NCBI GenBank assembly: GCA_935421135.1
Contig: OW285192.1
Location: 2,213,501 to 2,277,500 of the forward strand
Direction: 5' to 3'
Length of the DNA: 64,000 nucleotides
Source: Bugulina stolonifera
Taxonomy: Eukaryota > Bryozoa > Gymnolaemata > Cheilostomatida > Bugulidae
The number at the start of each line of letters is the position of its first letter. Position 1 is the stretch's first letter. The position numbers and the translations under genes are program-made. Positions 12,701 through 22,295 of this stretch are shown in pieces. The notes under the pieces are model-generated. The model did not search any database and had not been told where the DNA came from. It was given only the letters and a program-made list of their open reading frames with translations.

Positions 12701-15700
12701 GGTAGAAAACAACTTCGGTATCCATACTAATATACTAACACCATACTAATTTACTAATATACTAATATACTAATAAATACTAATATACTAATATATTAAT
12801 ATTATACTAATATACTAAGATATATACTAATGTAGTAGTGCTGGGCGGTTTGGATTTAGATGTACATTCAGTTTTTTTGCTGATTTTTTAAAAAAACTGA
12901 ATGTACATCTAAATTCAAACCGCCCAGTACTACTATAGTTTATACTAGTAATAGCTGTAATACATGTAGGTATAGATATGTCAATAGAAGTACACATTGT
13001 AATGCTATATACTAGTAATAGCAGCATTCTCGCTAACGAATAAAGCATAAAACCGCAAGAGAGATCCAGTAGATCATCGCAAGGTTCCTAAGCTAAACTC
13101 ACCTCTTTGGGAAGAAGGGAAATGAAATCTCTTTGGAACTGAGGCTCAATAACTGCCATGATATGCCGGACATGGGGAGCATCGCAAGAGTCTATTAGCT
13201 GATTAAGTGCATACGTCTTGTCAGCACTGTCCCACGACTTGAACACCTGCAGCCAGCTGTCAAGATGCTTAGGTGGCCTGGACTTGCACGAACTGCGTCT
13301 CCTGCTAAATATAGCACTCAGTTATAATATAGCTGGATGTACAGTCACTACTAACCACATGGAATAAGATGCTATACAATAGACTGAGTACCTACCTGGA
13401 CGGCGTTTGTGGGGAAACATGGAAGTGCCCGTACTGGGATGAGCTAGGACTATTACTATATGATTGTATATTGAGTATCATGCTGGCACTGCCATCAGAT
13501 ATTCCAACAGACATTCCTCTCACACGCTTGCCAGGGGAGGATAACTCTCTCTCAGCTTCTGACTTCCTTTTGTGTGCCTGAAGTATGTTTCAGTATGTAA
13601 TAGAAAGACATAGGCTGACTCTCACCACTACTGCTACTGCTACACTGCCACTACTACAATGTACTACCACTACTACTACTACTGCTATCACTACTACCAC
13701 TACTACTACCGCCACCACTACTACCGCTACTAGCACTACCACTACTACTACTACCACTACTACCACCACTACTACTACGACCACTACTACTACTACTACC
13801 ACTGCTACAACTACGACCACTACTACTGCTATTACTACTACTGCTACTATTATTACTGCTGCTACACTACTACTACTACCACTACTACCACCACTACCAC
13901 TACCACCACTACCACTACTACTACCACTACTACTACTACCACTACTGGAATTATTTTGACACCTACCAGTACATAGTCGGGTGATACATCATCTGCAGCA
14001 TGGCATGTATTACTGGATATAGTGTTTATGGGTTGATATGTCGTATTCTCGTGTAACCTGGAGCACCTGCCAGAGGTGGGGCTGCTTATGGTCGGTAGAC
14101 TGAGTGATGACAAGGATACGCAGGTGTTACTGTTTATAGAATCACAGGATATCTTCACAGGATCACTCATTAATCTGTAGAATAATCACATGAAATACTT
14201 GACAGCAAAGCAGTACCTAGCCTCAGTATCTAGACTCAGTACCTAGACACAGTACCTAGACTCAGTACCTAGACCCAATACCTAGACTCAGTACCTAGAC
14301 TCAGTACCTAGCCTACATACATGCAGTGTACAGCCCTACAGATGTCTTGGGATTGGCCTATCCTTTAGCAAACTTGTAGCTGAGGTGCATGCATGGTAAA
14401 GTTGTGTACTTATACACCTATACCATGTACATCCCATGGAATATGTAACTCATGGAATAACCCAGCCAACACCAATTGAAACTGGGTAATCATGTGTGTA
14501 CCATAGCAGCCTACACATAACATTGCGTGTGCTGTGCTACATATAATTATACTGATCTAATGTGTAGCCTACAGTGCAATGACCTTTTACTGACCTTGGA
14601 GTCGCACAGTTCATACGATAATACTAGTAAGTTACAGCTAATAATACGTCCTTTAATAAAATGTGAACAAGAAGCAAACGCTACATACTTATTTTCACTC
14701 GACAATTTCTCAAGTAATTTGACTACACCAGCTACTAATCTCAAGACCTAAATAGCAGTGTATAATAAGTGTGTGGCAATATCCATGGTGCCAGACCTGT
14801 GAATTTCGTTTGTGGCGTCGTATGAAGAAACTCATCTATAACTCACTAGACAGGAAATAAAATGTCATTTAACAGGTGCAAGTACATTGGCCTATATACA
14901 TTGCACATACATGTAGAGCCTACCTACAGTGTAGATTTTTATGAATGCTTTTCCAGATTTTGCACAAATCAACAAGGTTTGGTAAATACAGTACGGTACG
15001 TCCGATTGGCTGATAGTCAAAATGACAAACTGACTGCTTCCTGTCTACTGAGTGACTGACTCATTGATCTACTGTCTCGCTGATCTACTGACTCGCTGAT
15101 CTACTGACTTGCTGACATACTGACTCATTGACCTAATGACTCACTGACCTACTGACCTACCGACTTACTGACCTACTGACTCACTGACCTACCGACTCAC
15201 TGACCTACTGACTCACTGACCTACTGTCCCGCTGATCTACTGACTCACTGATCTACTGACTCGCTGATCTACTGACTTGCTGACATACTGACTCATTGAC
15301 CTAATGACTCACTGACCTACTGACTCACTGACCTACCGACTTACTGACCTACTGACTCACTGACCTACTGACTCACCGACCTACTGACTCACCGACGTAC
15401 TGAAATACTATCGGACTGACTTACTGTGGGTGTGATGCACTAGAATAAAAGGTATTGCCAGTGTCCACTGTTAGTGTATCAGTAATGGTATGAGATGTAG
15501 TGGCAGCTGGTGGCCTCTCCTGCAGACTGCAGCACTTTGATACAGTTGATACATGTACTTCTGTAGCAGCACTATAATACAGTAAGTAATGAGTAGTATA
15601 GAATAGCACTATAATAGATAGTAGCTACAGTGCTGGGGTAGCATACAATGTACCTGTAGGAACTGGGGATAATGCTTTTCCCTTTTAAAAGGATTTATAA

Positions 15701-17246
15701 CCCATCGAATATAAGAGTTTTGTCAGATTGGGGGTTTCTATATGCAAGAGCTGGCAATAGACATCAATGGTAACGACCTGAATATAATAACACAAGCTGT
15801 TCCCTATATTGTAGCCTACAGCTTACTTACTAATTCTACAGTTAAATGATTGATAAATCTCTAAGCTATTACTTATCTGGTACAAAAGACATTTGAGAAG
15901 TCTACTACTACTCCAAATATCCTAGGACCTACTTGGACCTGGACCTACTTGGACCTGGACCTACTTGGACCTGGGACTTACTAGGACCTGGACCTACTTG
16001 GACCTGGGACCACAACCCTACTTTACATACACATAAGTTTAATACCTGAATATCCAAACAAAGGCAGGCAAGTTTGACAGTGCTAACCAAATGCCCTTGT
16101 CCAGCATTACTATACGAGATGTTCACATTTACTGGTTTTATGTGGCACCCAAGATCTGTATCGTCAAGTGAAGAACTAGTACTGTATCATTGAATTGCTC
16201 CTCTAATATCATCAATGTTAAATTATTTTACTATTTTAAATCCTACAAATTAATAGGCCTATATATTATATAGCTTTTATACTTGGTGAAAACTGTACAC
16301 TGTTGTGAATAATATCAAGTTTAGCGGACAGACACAATCCCTGTAAACAGTTTTATATCTGCTATTGCTATGTGTGGCCTTATTATACCTGCGATCACAC
16401 CGGATTACCCCACACATGAGAAGAAGACCGATGTTGTGTAATTAGCAGAAAGTTTCATTGCTAAAGGCTCTGCTGGCTGTTGGGTATTTCCCAGCATTCC
16501 ATTGTTATATCTATGACAGTCATCATGCCATGCAAAGTTAGTAGCAGTATTGAATATAGGTGTTAGGCCTACACATAAAGGAGCTAGTAGAATTACATGG
16601 CTGATAAACTACATTAATCCCACTACCTGCAAGATGAGAGAAAAGGCACAGAGGTTTCTCACCTTTCATGTCTGGATGAAGATGTTAAATGAAACGGTGA
16701 GGGGGCGGCTATTGACACCCCAGCCAATGCAGAGGCTGCCGAGTTCTCCAGCTAAAATGTTAATTGAATATAACGTATATACAGTGTATATACATCGGGT
16801 GAACTCAGAGGCAGGATATTAGAATAATCTCGTTACATAGTATTGCACTCTACAGGGCAGGTCGTTACAGTTCTGGCCAAAAGTACTAAATTAATACTAC
16901 ATGAGTGTAGACAGAGTCGTCCATAAACACCAGTTATAGGCCCTAACACATATACGGGTAGAAATAGAGACAAAATAAATTATAAAATCATTATTTCTGT
17001 AGTTGGGTAATTCACTCATGTAGAGGTCCTGTAGCTAGCCATTGAACAACTACTTACATTGTGCAGACCAGCAGCTGCAGTGGCAGCAGTGGTCATCTGT
17101 TGGTCCATAGGCTCGGCATCATGTGCAGGTATCTCTACCACCTCAGCCGGTTGTACATTCATTTCGGCAACACTGTCTTCACTATCCTCTTGGTCAGAGT
17201 TGGGTGCAGTGTCATGTAGAACTACCTCTTCAGCTGATGCAGCCAT
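9616..17246 (-). CDS. FBXW7: FBXW7 (Ago/SEL-10) F-box/WD40 protein, exons 1-10, 3' part outside window
   Basis: Substrate receptor of an SCF ubiquitin ligase, which in animals binds phosphodegrons of proteins such as cyclin E, Myc and Notch. Coding exons on the minus strand: 17246-17058, 16751-16663, 15571-15425, 14174-13967, 13577-13396, 13304-13103, 12139-12004, 10905-10721, 10271-10158 and 9797-9616. Every junction has GT-AG ends and the phases agree throughout, giving about 544 residues so far. Order: acidic N-terminus (1-63), Ser/Thr-rich linker, dimerisation region with [17 protein letters not shown] (about 290-339), F-box with [15 protein letters not shown] (340-384), linker, WD1 (447-484), WD2 and the start of WD3. 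Two of the three degron-binding arginines known in human FBXW7 are visible (STDRTL and HTSTVR). The start is the ATG at 17246. Exons 6-10 are certain by family similarity; exons 1-5 rest on splice sites and phase. Exons 11 onward should lie left of base 1. Confidence 0.9.
9830..10165 (-). repeat. 39-bp array carrying the exon 9 donor, about 8 copies
   Basis: Period 39 bp (9841 to 9880). In gene orientation units read ACAGGGGAG|GTAATTACTAA, the end of exon 9 and its donor, followed by a branch-point-like TACTAAT. The first unit is the real exon end at 10158. Confidence 0.9.
10158..10271 (-). CDS. FBXW7: FBXW7 exon 9, WD40 repeat 1
   Basis: Acceptor TATACAG and donor GGGGAG|GTAATTAC; 114 nt, phase 0 at both ends. 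It encodes one whole WD repeat, starting [15 protein letters not shown] and ending [13 protein letters not shown]. The donor is copied in every unit of the adjoining 39-bp array. Confidence 0.95.
10440..10719 (-). repeat. 55-bp array next to exon 8 donor, about 5 copies
   Basis: Units start at about 10456, 10511, 10566, 10621 and 10676. The array begins within a few bases of the exon 8 donor. Some units carry GTGAGT in gene orientation (TATATGTGAGTGTAC), others ATGAGT. Confidence 0.85.
10721..10905 (-). CDS. FBXW7: FBXW7 exon 8, linker before propeller
   Basis: Acceptor TTATAG|GTCTC and donor ACTAAG|GTATGT; 185 nt, phase 1 in and phase 0 out. It codes a Ser/Asp-rich linker ending [12 protein letters not shown], which corresponds to the conserved NWRRGELKSPK segment just before WD1 in human FBXW7. 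The acceptor is the template for a 41-bp array in the preceding intron. Confidence 0.9.
10907..11460 (-). repeat. 41-bp array carrying the exon 8 acceptor, about 13 copies
   Basis: Period 41 bp (10941 to 10982). In gene orientation every unit contains CTGTGTTATAG|GTCTCATAT, identical to the exon 8 acceptor and its first exon bases. The homologous array in the second copy has about 35 units. Confidence 0.9.
11461..11770. other. Intron 7 unique spacer
   Basis: Unique-looking intron sequence between the 41-bp and 22-bp arrays. A 77-codon frame at 11473-11706 has no recognisable domain and lies antisense in the intron, so I do not call it a gene. Confidence 0.5.
11771..11999 (-). repeat. 22-bp array next to exon 7 donor
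   Basis: About nine copies of TGACCTGCACTCTATATGTA-like units directly after the exon 7 donor. In gene orientation units contain GTGCAG|GTCAAG, a weak donor-like string. Confidence 0.8.
12004..12139 (-). CDS. FBXW7: FBXW7 exon 7, F-box
   Basis: Acceptor TTTTCCAG and donor CTTAG|GTAATC; 136 nt, phase 0 in and phase 1 out. It encodes the F-box helices ([15 protein letters not shown], then [19 protein letters not shown]), which bind SKP1. The residue pattern matches animal FBXW7 closely. Confidence 0.95.
12140..12832. other. Intron 6, with degraded repeat element
   Basis: From about 12210 to 12735 there is a repeat-like block with recurring TTCGGTAT and ATTCAGTTTT motifs in both directions (for example 12222-12262, 12304-12330, 12630-12720). 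It is probably a worn DNA transposon. It is followed by an ACTAATAT-rich simple sequence. Confidence 0.45.
12833..12935. mobile_element. Hairpin MITE, 103 bp
   Basis: Two arms of about 46 nt form a near-perfect hairpin; the left arm begins TAGTAGTGCTGGGCGGTTTG and the right arm ends with its complement. The GTGCTGGGCGGTTT end resembles hAT-type termini. Confidence 0.75.
13103..13304 (-). CDS. FBXW7: FBXW7 exon 6, dimerisation region
   Basis: Acceptor ATTTAG and donor AAAGAG|GTGAGTTT; 202 nt. It codes a region with [17 protein letters not shown] that is nearly identical to animal FBXW7 proteins just before the F-box. This segment mediates dimerisation in characterised family members. Confidence 0.92.
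13396..13577 (-). CDS. FBXW7: FBXW7 exon 5, basic linker
   Basis: Acceptor ACTTCAG and donor TCCAG|GTAGGTAC; 182 nt, phase 0 in and phase 2 out. It encodes [20 protein letters not shown], a basic patch that may act as a nuclear localisation signal, as seen N-terminal to the F-box in FBXW7 relatives. That role is inferred. Confidence 0.7.
13620..13950. repeat. ACT/ACC trinucleotide tract filling intron 4
   Basis: An imperfect (ACT)n tract with ACC, GCT and ACA variants occupies nearly the whole intron between exon 4 donor and exon 5 acceptor. In gene orientation it is GTAGTGGTAGTAG, so each unit has GT and AG dinucleotides. Confidence 0.9.
13967..14174 (-). CDS. FBXW7: FBXW7 exon 4
   Basis: Acceptor TTCTACAG and donor ACTG|GTAGGTG; 208 nt, phase 2 in and phase 0 out. 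It codes a Ser/Asn-rich stretch rich in possible phosphorylation sites. An in-frame ATG at 14170 could be an internal start for a shorter isoform. The following intron is almost entirely an ACT/GTA trinucleotide tract. Confidence 0.55.
14205..14315. repeat. 13-15-bp CAGTACCTAGACT array
   Basis: About seven imperfect copies of CAGTACCTAGACT, just upstream of exon 4 in intron 3. Confidence 0.75.
14316..15046. other. Intron 3 unique part
   Basis: Unique-looking AT-rich sequence. Overlapping frames of 65-74 codons occur on both strands but none resembles a known domain. Nothing else seen. Confidence 0.4.
15047..15422 (-). repeat. About 16-bp array carrying the exon 3 donor motif
   Basis: Plus-strand units are CTGACCTACTGACTCA with variants. 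In gene orientation they read CAGTGAGTCAGTAGGT. The real exon 3 donor is CA|GTAAGTCAG, so units resemble it except for A to G at +3. Confidence 0.85.
15425..15571 (-). CDS. FBXW7: FBXW7 exon 3
   Basis: Acceptor TTATAG and donor CACA|GTAAGTCAG. The exon is 147 nt, phase 2 in and out, and codes a Ser/Thr-rich linker. The intron that follows is filled by a 16-bp array whose units repeat GTGAGTCAG, a near copy of this donor. Confidence 0.55.
15572..16662. other. FBXW7 intron 2
   Basis: Mostly unique intron. A tandem array of about 17-bp GGACCTACTTGGACCTG units lies at 15927-16012. No further exon with matching phase is needed here. Confidence 0.5.
16663..16751 (-). CDS. FBXW7: FBXW7 exon 2
   Basis: Acceptor CATTTTAG at 16752-16759 and donor AAAG|GTGAGAAA. 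The exon is 89 nt, phase 0 in and phase 2 out, and codes an Ala/Ser-rich stretch without a recognisable domain. It fits exons 1 and 3 in frame. Confidence 0.55.
17058..17246 (-). CDS. FBXW7: FBXW7 exon 1, start codon and acidic N-terminus
   Basis: The exon runs from ATG at 17246 to a donor AAT|GTAAGTAG and encodes 63 residues. The segment DQEDSEDS is acidic, followed by a Met/Gln/Ala-rich stretch. It ends in phase 0, matching the phase-0 acceptor of exon 2. Low-complexity acidic N-termini are usual in FBXW7 proteins, so identity rests on position and phase, not on conservation. Confidence 0.65.
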
Positions 17247-17440
17247 ATCTAATCAACTCAACAAACTGATTACCAATTTCAATTCAGCTATATTAGTCCA
17301 GTGACAGCTATATTAGTCCAGTGACAGCTATATTAGTCCAGTGACAGCTATATTAGTCCAGTGACAGCTATATTAGTCCAGTGACAGCTATATGAGTCCA
17401 GTGACAGCTACATTAGTCCAGTGACAGTATTTACTTTGGA
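17247..17440 (-). promoter_or_regulatory. FBXW7 5' leader with 20-bp tandem array
   Basis: Immediately upstream of the ATG, 17286-17427 holds about seven copies of a 20-bp unit, ACAGCTATATTAGTCCAGTG on the plus strand. In gene orientation each unit reads GGACTAATATAG, with a branch-point-like CTAAT and an AG, so the array could lie next to a 5'UTR acceptor. No TATA box or start site was identified. Confidence 0.4.
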
Positions 17441-19439
17441 GTCCACATCTGACACCACAAACCCTATTCCACATCAGATGCCACAAAACCATGCTTTAAT
17501 AACTAGTTCAACCAACTTGTAGTTTGCATTGGGAATAAAACGTTGAGGGGCCCACCATATATGTAGGGCTACACTGTAAAGACACGGGGTTGCTTGTAAA
17601 CAAGTAGGCCCATGTGTTCCAAGTCTACTGATTATTTGATCTGATATTGGTGGACATCAAATTAACGAGTGTGTCGGTTTTAAGAGGACCAAATACTGAA
17701 GCATTGAGCCATGACCGCTGTGGGTTCACAGCATAGCTCTAGGAACTCAGTATTTGCTAAAGGTGGAATGAGTTTTGAAATGGTGAACACATCGATGACG
17801 AAAACATTTTAGTTATGAGTGTATTATTTTACTACAAAAATTTTGGCCTATTCTGTGAAGCAGATAGAAGGGAATTTAGAGCTATATTATTTCTACACTC
17901 TATCTATAGCCTATATAGTTCATAGGCAAACAGGATGCAAACTCCACATAATGGTTTGATTTGGCCTGAGATTCAATTATACACTGCAGCTAAAACACAA
18001 CAAGTTGATATAATGCTAGTGAGAGGTTTGCGCCCCCATATAGACCTAGACTAGACCCTTTGGGATAGCCTCTTACATAGGCTACGCCTACAGCCATTCT
18101 ATCAAAAGGATAATTCTGCATCAGACCATTGCAGTTTTCGGCCAAAGTTTCTAAACTTCAAAAACAAATCGCTTTTACTGATAATTTTTCATACTTAGTC
18201 TCTATATAGTCATACAGGCCTACAATTGATTCAACTTTGCCGGTTTTCAAAATCTGGTTTGGTGTCTTGCCACTTAAACTATTAGTGAGATGAGAAAACA
18301 AACACTAATGAAAAATAGTAACACACTGCAAAAATTGTAGACCCAGACCAACAATGTTAAGACTAGAGGCTTCCCTCAAGATTCAATTGTAATCGCCTTA
18401 AACTAAATCATAGACTGGAAGTTCTACCCCATCTAAGGTAAAAAAGTGAGAATCAGCATCAAGGAAGATCAACTTTAACTTGTTTGACTTGACTTTGTTT
18501 ATGTAAACTAGACCTATAGTATTTCCTAGATTAAAAATGTTAAAAACTCAAACTTACATAAAGAAAGGCAAAAGAAAATTCATCATATCATTAGATAATG
18601 ATAATCTTATCTGACTAATGATGAATTTTGCCTTTCTCAACTTCACTTTGTCTATTATTAATTATAATCACAATATCATAAGATAATAGCATTTCAGAAA
18701 TATCAATATGATCTGATAACAGAATCTGATATCGTAATATTATATCCATATTCATATTGATATTTCTCCTACAGTATTATCATTATTATTATTTATTATA
18801 TTATTATAATTATTAAATTAAAATTAATTATCAATTATAACGGATTATTTATACAAATTCAAATTAAAGTTAAGAATTAGAATTTATAATTACAGAAGTT
18901 TTGATTTTTAAATATTTTGAATCTAGGAAATGGGCTAGTTAATTTCAATTTTATTTGAATTGATATTCAATATTTTATTAATTCTAATGAAATCCAAATT
19001 GAAATTTAAAACTGGACTATTTTCATAAACTGATATCCTTTCTTAGTGAACGCAGGTCATAATTTGGCCTTTAGTGGCGTGGAATCCCATTGCCATACGA
19101 GAGAGCTAATGAGACCCCCCGGTCAAAAAAATTGATTGCAAGCGAGTTGCGGGCTAGTGTCAAGGTACAAATAGGTAGATAATTTCATTGGCCAGCGTGG
19201 ATCAGACTGACCAATAGCATTCAGTTGGTTTGGAAACCGTAGTAAAACTGCGGCCCAAGAGAAAGCAAACCTATATCGTCGGAAATCAAGCGTTATGAGA
19301 GGACAACTTCTGACACAATATGAGCTTTCTTTTCAAATTTTTCAATTTCTCCAGCGTTGCCATTGGTTGAGTACAGTGTTTGAAGTGGAAAAATTGAGGT
19401 GGGTACACGGTACATGCAGTCTTGCAGATCAGTATTGTA
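17441..19439. other. FBXW7 5' flank and AT-rich spacer
   Basis: No coding signal seen. At 18563-18636 a hairpin pairs GAAAGGCAAAAGAAAATTCA with its near-complement, and 18690-18775 holds another imperfect foldback around GAAATATCAATATGA, suggesting worn MITEs. The 18770-18900 stretch is very AT-rich. Confidence 0.5.
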
Positions 19440-19743
19440 CATGGCCGTAACTATCTAGGCTGAGGCGGCCCTAGCCGCCTGAACTTTTTGTCAATAAAAA
19501 TAAAAAATCAAGCTATTCTCTCAGTCATAGTTGGAAGGCGTTGCTATCCTGCCTCTAGCATAACATAAACATACTCTGATGAAAATTATGCTATTATGAT
19601 GAATAATATGCCAAAGGCCAGCTTTGGAACTGAGCCTATACAATTTATAATAAGGGTGTTTCAGTACCCCACCCACTGGTTTTCTCTAATTTCTATTTGC
19701 CAGGGAAATAGACTATACTAATTACTTTACAATGAGTGAATTA

Positions 19744-19886
19744 TGTAGTAGTATAACGGACGTGACGTCAGACTAGCAGAGCGTGAGAGTGAGATTGCAG
19801 TTACGATCAGGAGCCTGAGTGAGATAGACCCGCTGTAGAGACGACTCATAACTTGATAGACATAAGGTAACTATTATCATATTACA
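19744..19886 (+). mobile_element. Putative 5' LTR (left copy)
   Basis: TGTAGTAG...ATTACA, 143 bp, directly followed by TGGTGTCAGAATAGTG, which looks like a tRNA primer-binding site. No 3' LTR is present for comparison, so the left border is a guess. Confidence 0.5.
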
Positions 19887-20276
19887 TGGTGTCAGAATAG
19901 TGCACCTACGCCGTAAAGACAGTACCTGAGTTAAACCATATGAAGTTTGGTGGGGAGTAGGTTCATTGAAAGAAAGGTTACCTAACTAGTGTGACGTTGC
20001 TGATGGTGATTGATTATATCATTATTCGGATTATTCATCGATTGAATTGAAATTAAAGTTGAGTTGAAATTGGAACTCAGTCGCTAGTAGAGTGAACTAC
20101 TATTTTTAGTAGTTGCCAACTAAGATAAGTTAGGTCATTTCTAGTTTGATTGAACTAGAGCATCAATAACAATAGGAGGTGATTCTTTTTTTCATACGTC
20201 ATTGTGATTGCTGAGTGAAAGTGTGACTGCACTTGATCTTATTATTCTGAGTGTCTCCATTATTAACATCGGCGAT

Positions 20277-21155
20277 ATGGCGGAGGGCTCCTCGACCAGA
20301 GACGACCGGTTCGTGAAAAAAATTGATTTTTCAAGTGAATCGCTAGCGCTTGATTGGAAAACATTCAAGGCACAGTTTGATATTTTCAAAGTAGCAAAAA
20401 AATGGGGAGATATGGAAGAGGAAGAAAGAATCGCAAACTTGCTTGTCCTAATGGGCCCGGAAAGTGTGCCAATATATACCCAGTTTCAATTTGACGAGGA
20501 CGTGCCCGAAAGAGCAAAAACTCTGGCAAATACTATTGCAATGCTTGACGCTCATTTCGAGCCAGTAAAGAATGTTATCTATGAGCGGGTGAAATTCAAC
20601 AACATAAGACAGGGTAGTAGTACAATACATAAATTCATTACCGAACTGCAGTCCCAAGCAGATAACTGTGAATATGGTGTTGTGAGAGATGAGCTGATTC
20701 GGGATAGAATTGTAGTGGGGGTAACAGACAATAAATTAAGAGAGTACCTTATCGACACTGATGACTTAACACTGCAAAAAGCTATCCAGAGGGCGAAGCA
20801 ATACATAAGCCATCATGAACACGCGGCCATAATGAGTAATAGTGTCGCAGAAGATAATCTGGACACTGTGAGGGGTCGTCATGGACCACGAAGAAACAAC
20901 ACATCTAGGCAGCCGGCTAGTGAGGGGTCTCAGAAAGCAGACAAAAAGAAATGCCCATATTGTGCATGGAGGAGACATGCTAGAGACCAGTGCCCTGCGC
21001 GGAATGCAACATGTTATAAATGTAAAGGAACCGGCCATTGGGCAAAGGCGTGCAAGGGTAAGAGAGAGTCAGGCAGCGGATTGGAGACCAGAACTGAGGA
21101 AGTTGATTGCCAGGAGGAAATGGACGGATTGTTCTTGGGGGATCCGACATTATGA
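20277..21155 (+). CDS. Ty3/gypsy-type gag, left copy
   Basis: Gag-like polyprotein of a retrotransposon, 292 residues from the ATG at 20277. The frame is open from 20208, but the ATG after GGCGAT is preferred because sequence upstream looks like leader. Capsid-like helical region up to about residue 190, then a Cys-rich CPYC...C motif and a zinc knuckle CYKCKGTGHWAKAC (CX2CX4HX4C) for nucleic-acid binding. It ends in TGA followed by CTAG, and pol continues in the same frame. Appears intact. Confidence 0.85.
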   Translation: MAEGSSTRDDRFVKKIDFSSESLALDWKTFKAQFDIFKVAKKWGDMEEEERIANLLVLMGPESVPIYTQFQFDEDVPERAKTLANTIAMLDAHFEPVKNVIYERVKFNNIRQGSSTIHKFITELQSQADNCEYGVVRDELIRDRIVVGVTDNKLREYLIDTDDLTLQKAIQRAKQYISHHEHAAIMSNSVAEDNLDTVRGRHGPRRNNTSRQPASEGSQKADKKKCPYCAWRRHARDQCPARNATCYKCKGTGHWAKACKGKRESGSGLETRTEEVDCQEEMDGLFLGDPTL

Positions 21156-22295
21156 CTAGGGACGTGCGAGTCGGTAGAGTCCACAGCCAGGTCACGGTTA
21201 ATTAATGTGAAGGTAAATGGGACGCCAGTAAAATTTAAAGTTGATACAGGGGCTGCTGTCACAGCAATGCCGGCGCACATGGAACGATACTGCAAAGGTC
21301 TGCTCGGGCCATCTAGAAAAGTATTAAAAGGAGCAGGCAACAATAGACTACTGGTAACGGGGGAGGCAGAGGCCACCCTGGAACTGAATGGTAAGAAAAC
21401 CAAAGGGACTGTTTACTTTATAAAGGGGCTAGTTATGCCGCTTTTGGGGAAGCCTTCTATTGAGCACCTCGATATAATCCGGTTCATGGATAGTGTAGGT
21501 CTGGGTGGGTGCCCTGACTGGAAAGCAATGTATCCCAAACTATTCAGAGGTCTTGGAACAATGGAAAATGAGGTGGACATTCAGCTGAAGGAGGACGTGA
21601 TGCCCTTTGTGCAGACTGCCCCTAGGCGAGTAGCTGCTGCACGCAAGAAGCCGCTACTGGAGGAGCTACGTCGAATAGAGAAACTCGGAGTTATTGAGAA
21701 AGTGGAGACTCCGACAGATTGGTGCTCTCCTTGTTTAGTTCTACCTGAGAAAAACAGGAAACTTAGGGTGTGTATTGACTTCACACAATTAAATAAAGCC
21801 GTGAAAAGGGAGTACCATCCACTACCAACCTCGGAAGAGACGTTTGTCGCGTTGGGAAATTCACGAATATTTAGCAAACTGGACGCCAACTGCGGATATT
21901 GGCAAATAAGGTTGAGTAAAGGGTCACATTTGCTAACCACATTTATAACTCCTTTTGGCAGGTACTGTTGCAAACGACTTCCATTTGGAATTAATTCAGC
22001 CCCAGAGATTTTTCAACGAGAAATGCAGAAAGTATTAATGGGCCTGGATGGAGTTGTCTGTCAAATGGACGACATATTAGTCTACGCAGAGACTCGACAA
22101 GAGCATGATGCCATTCTAAAGCAAGTTTTTGATAGGGTGAGAGCAAGCGGTGTCTCTCTTAATGCGGACAAGTGTAAGTTCAACAAGGCGGAGGTGAAAT
22201 TTCTGGGTCACGTAATTGGGTCAGAGCGTATCAAGGCTGACCCCGAAAAAACTAGATTCACTAGGCGTCGGCGTTTCTTTATGTGCTGGTTGTAG
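21156..22295 (+). pseudogene. Truncated pol: protease and partial RT, left copy
   Basis: In frame with gag after one TGA. The protease motif DTGAA is near 21244, then a linker, then RT with FSKLDANCGYWQ and the catalytic QMDDILVY. The retrotransposon sequence stops at 22254 inside the RT, where the inverted copy joins; the remaining 14 codons to 22295 are read from the other copy's opposite strand. RNase H and integrase are missing, so this copy cannot be autonomous. Confidence 0.85.

Larger units (their letters stand above)
19440..22254 (+). repeat. Left arm of 2.82-kb inverted duplication
   Basis: This arm is the reverse complement of 24585-27404 with few differences. Homology starts at CATGGCCGTAACTATCTAGG about 300 bp outside the putative LTR and stops inside the RT region at GAAAAAACTA. 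Because the flank is included, the two copies look like one duplicated locus, not two insertions. Confidence 0.9.

Noticed and set aside
13585..14170. Poly-Thr and poly-Val frames
   Set aside because: Product of the ACT/GTA trinucleotide tract. Only 13967-14174 is kept, as FBXW7 exon 4.
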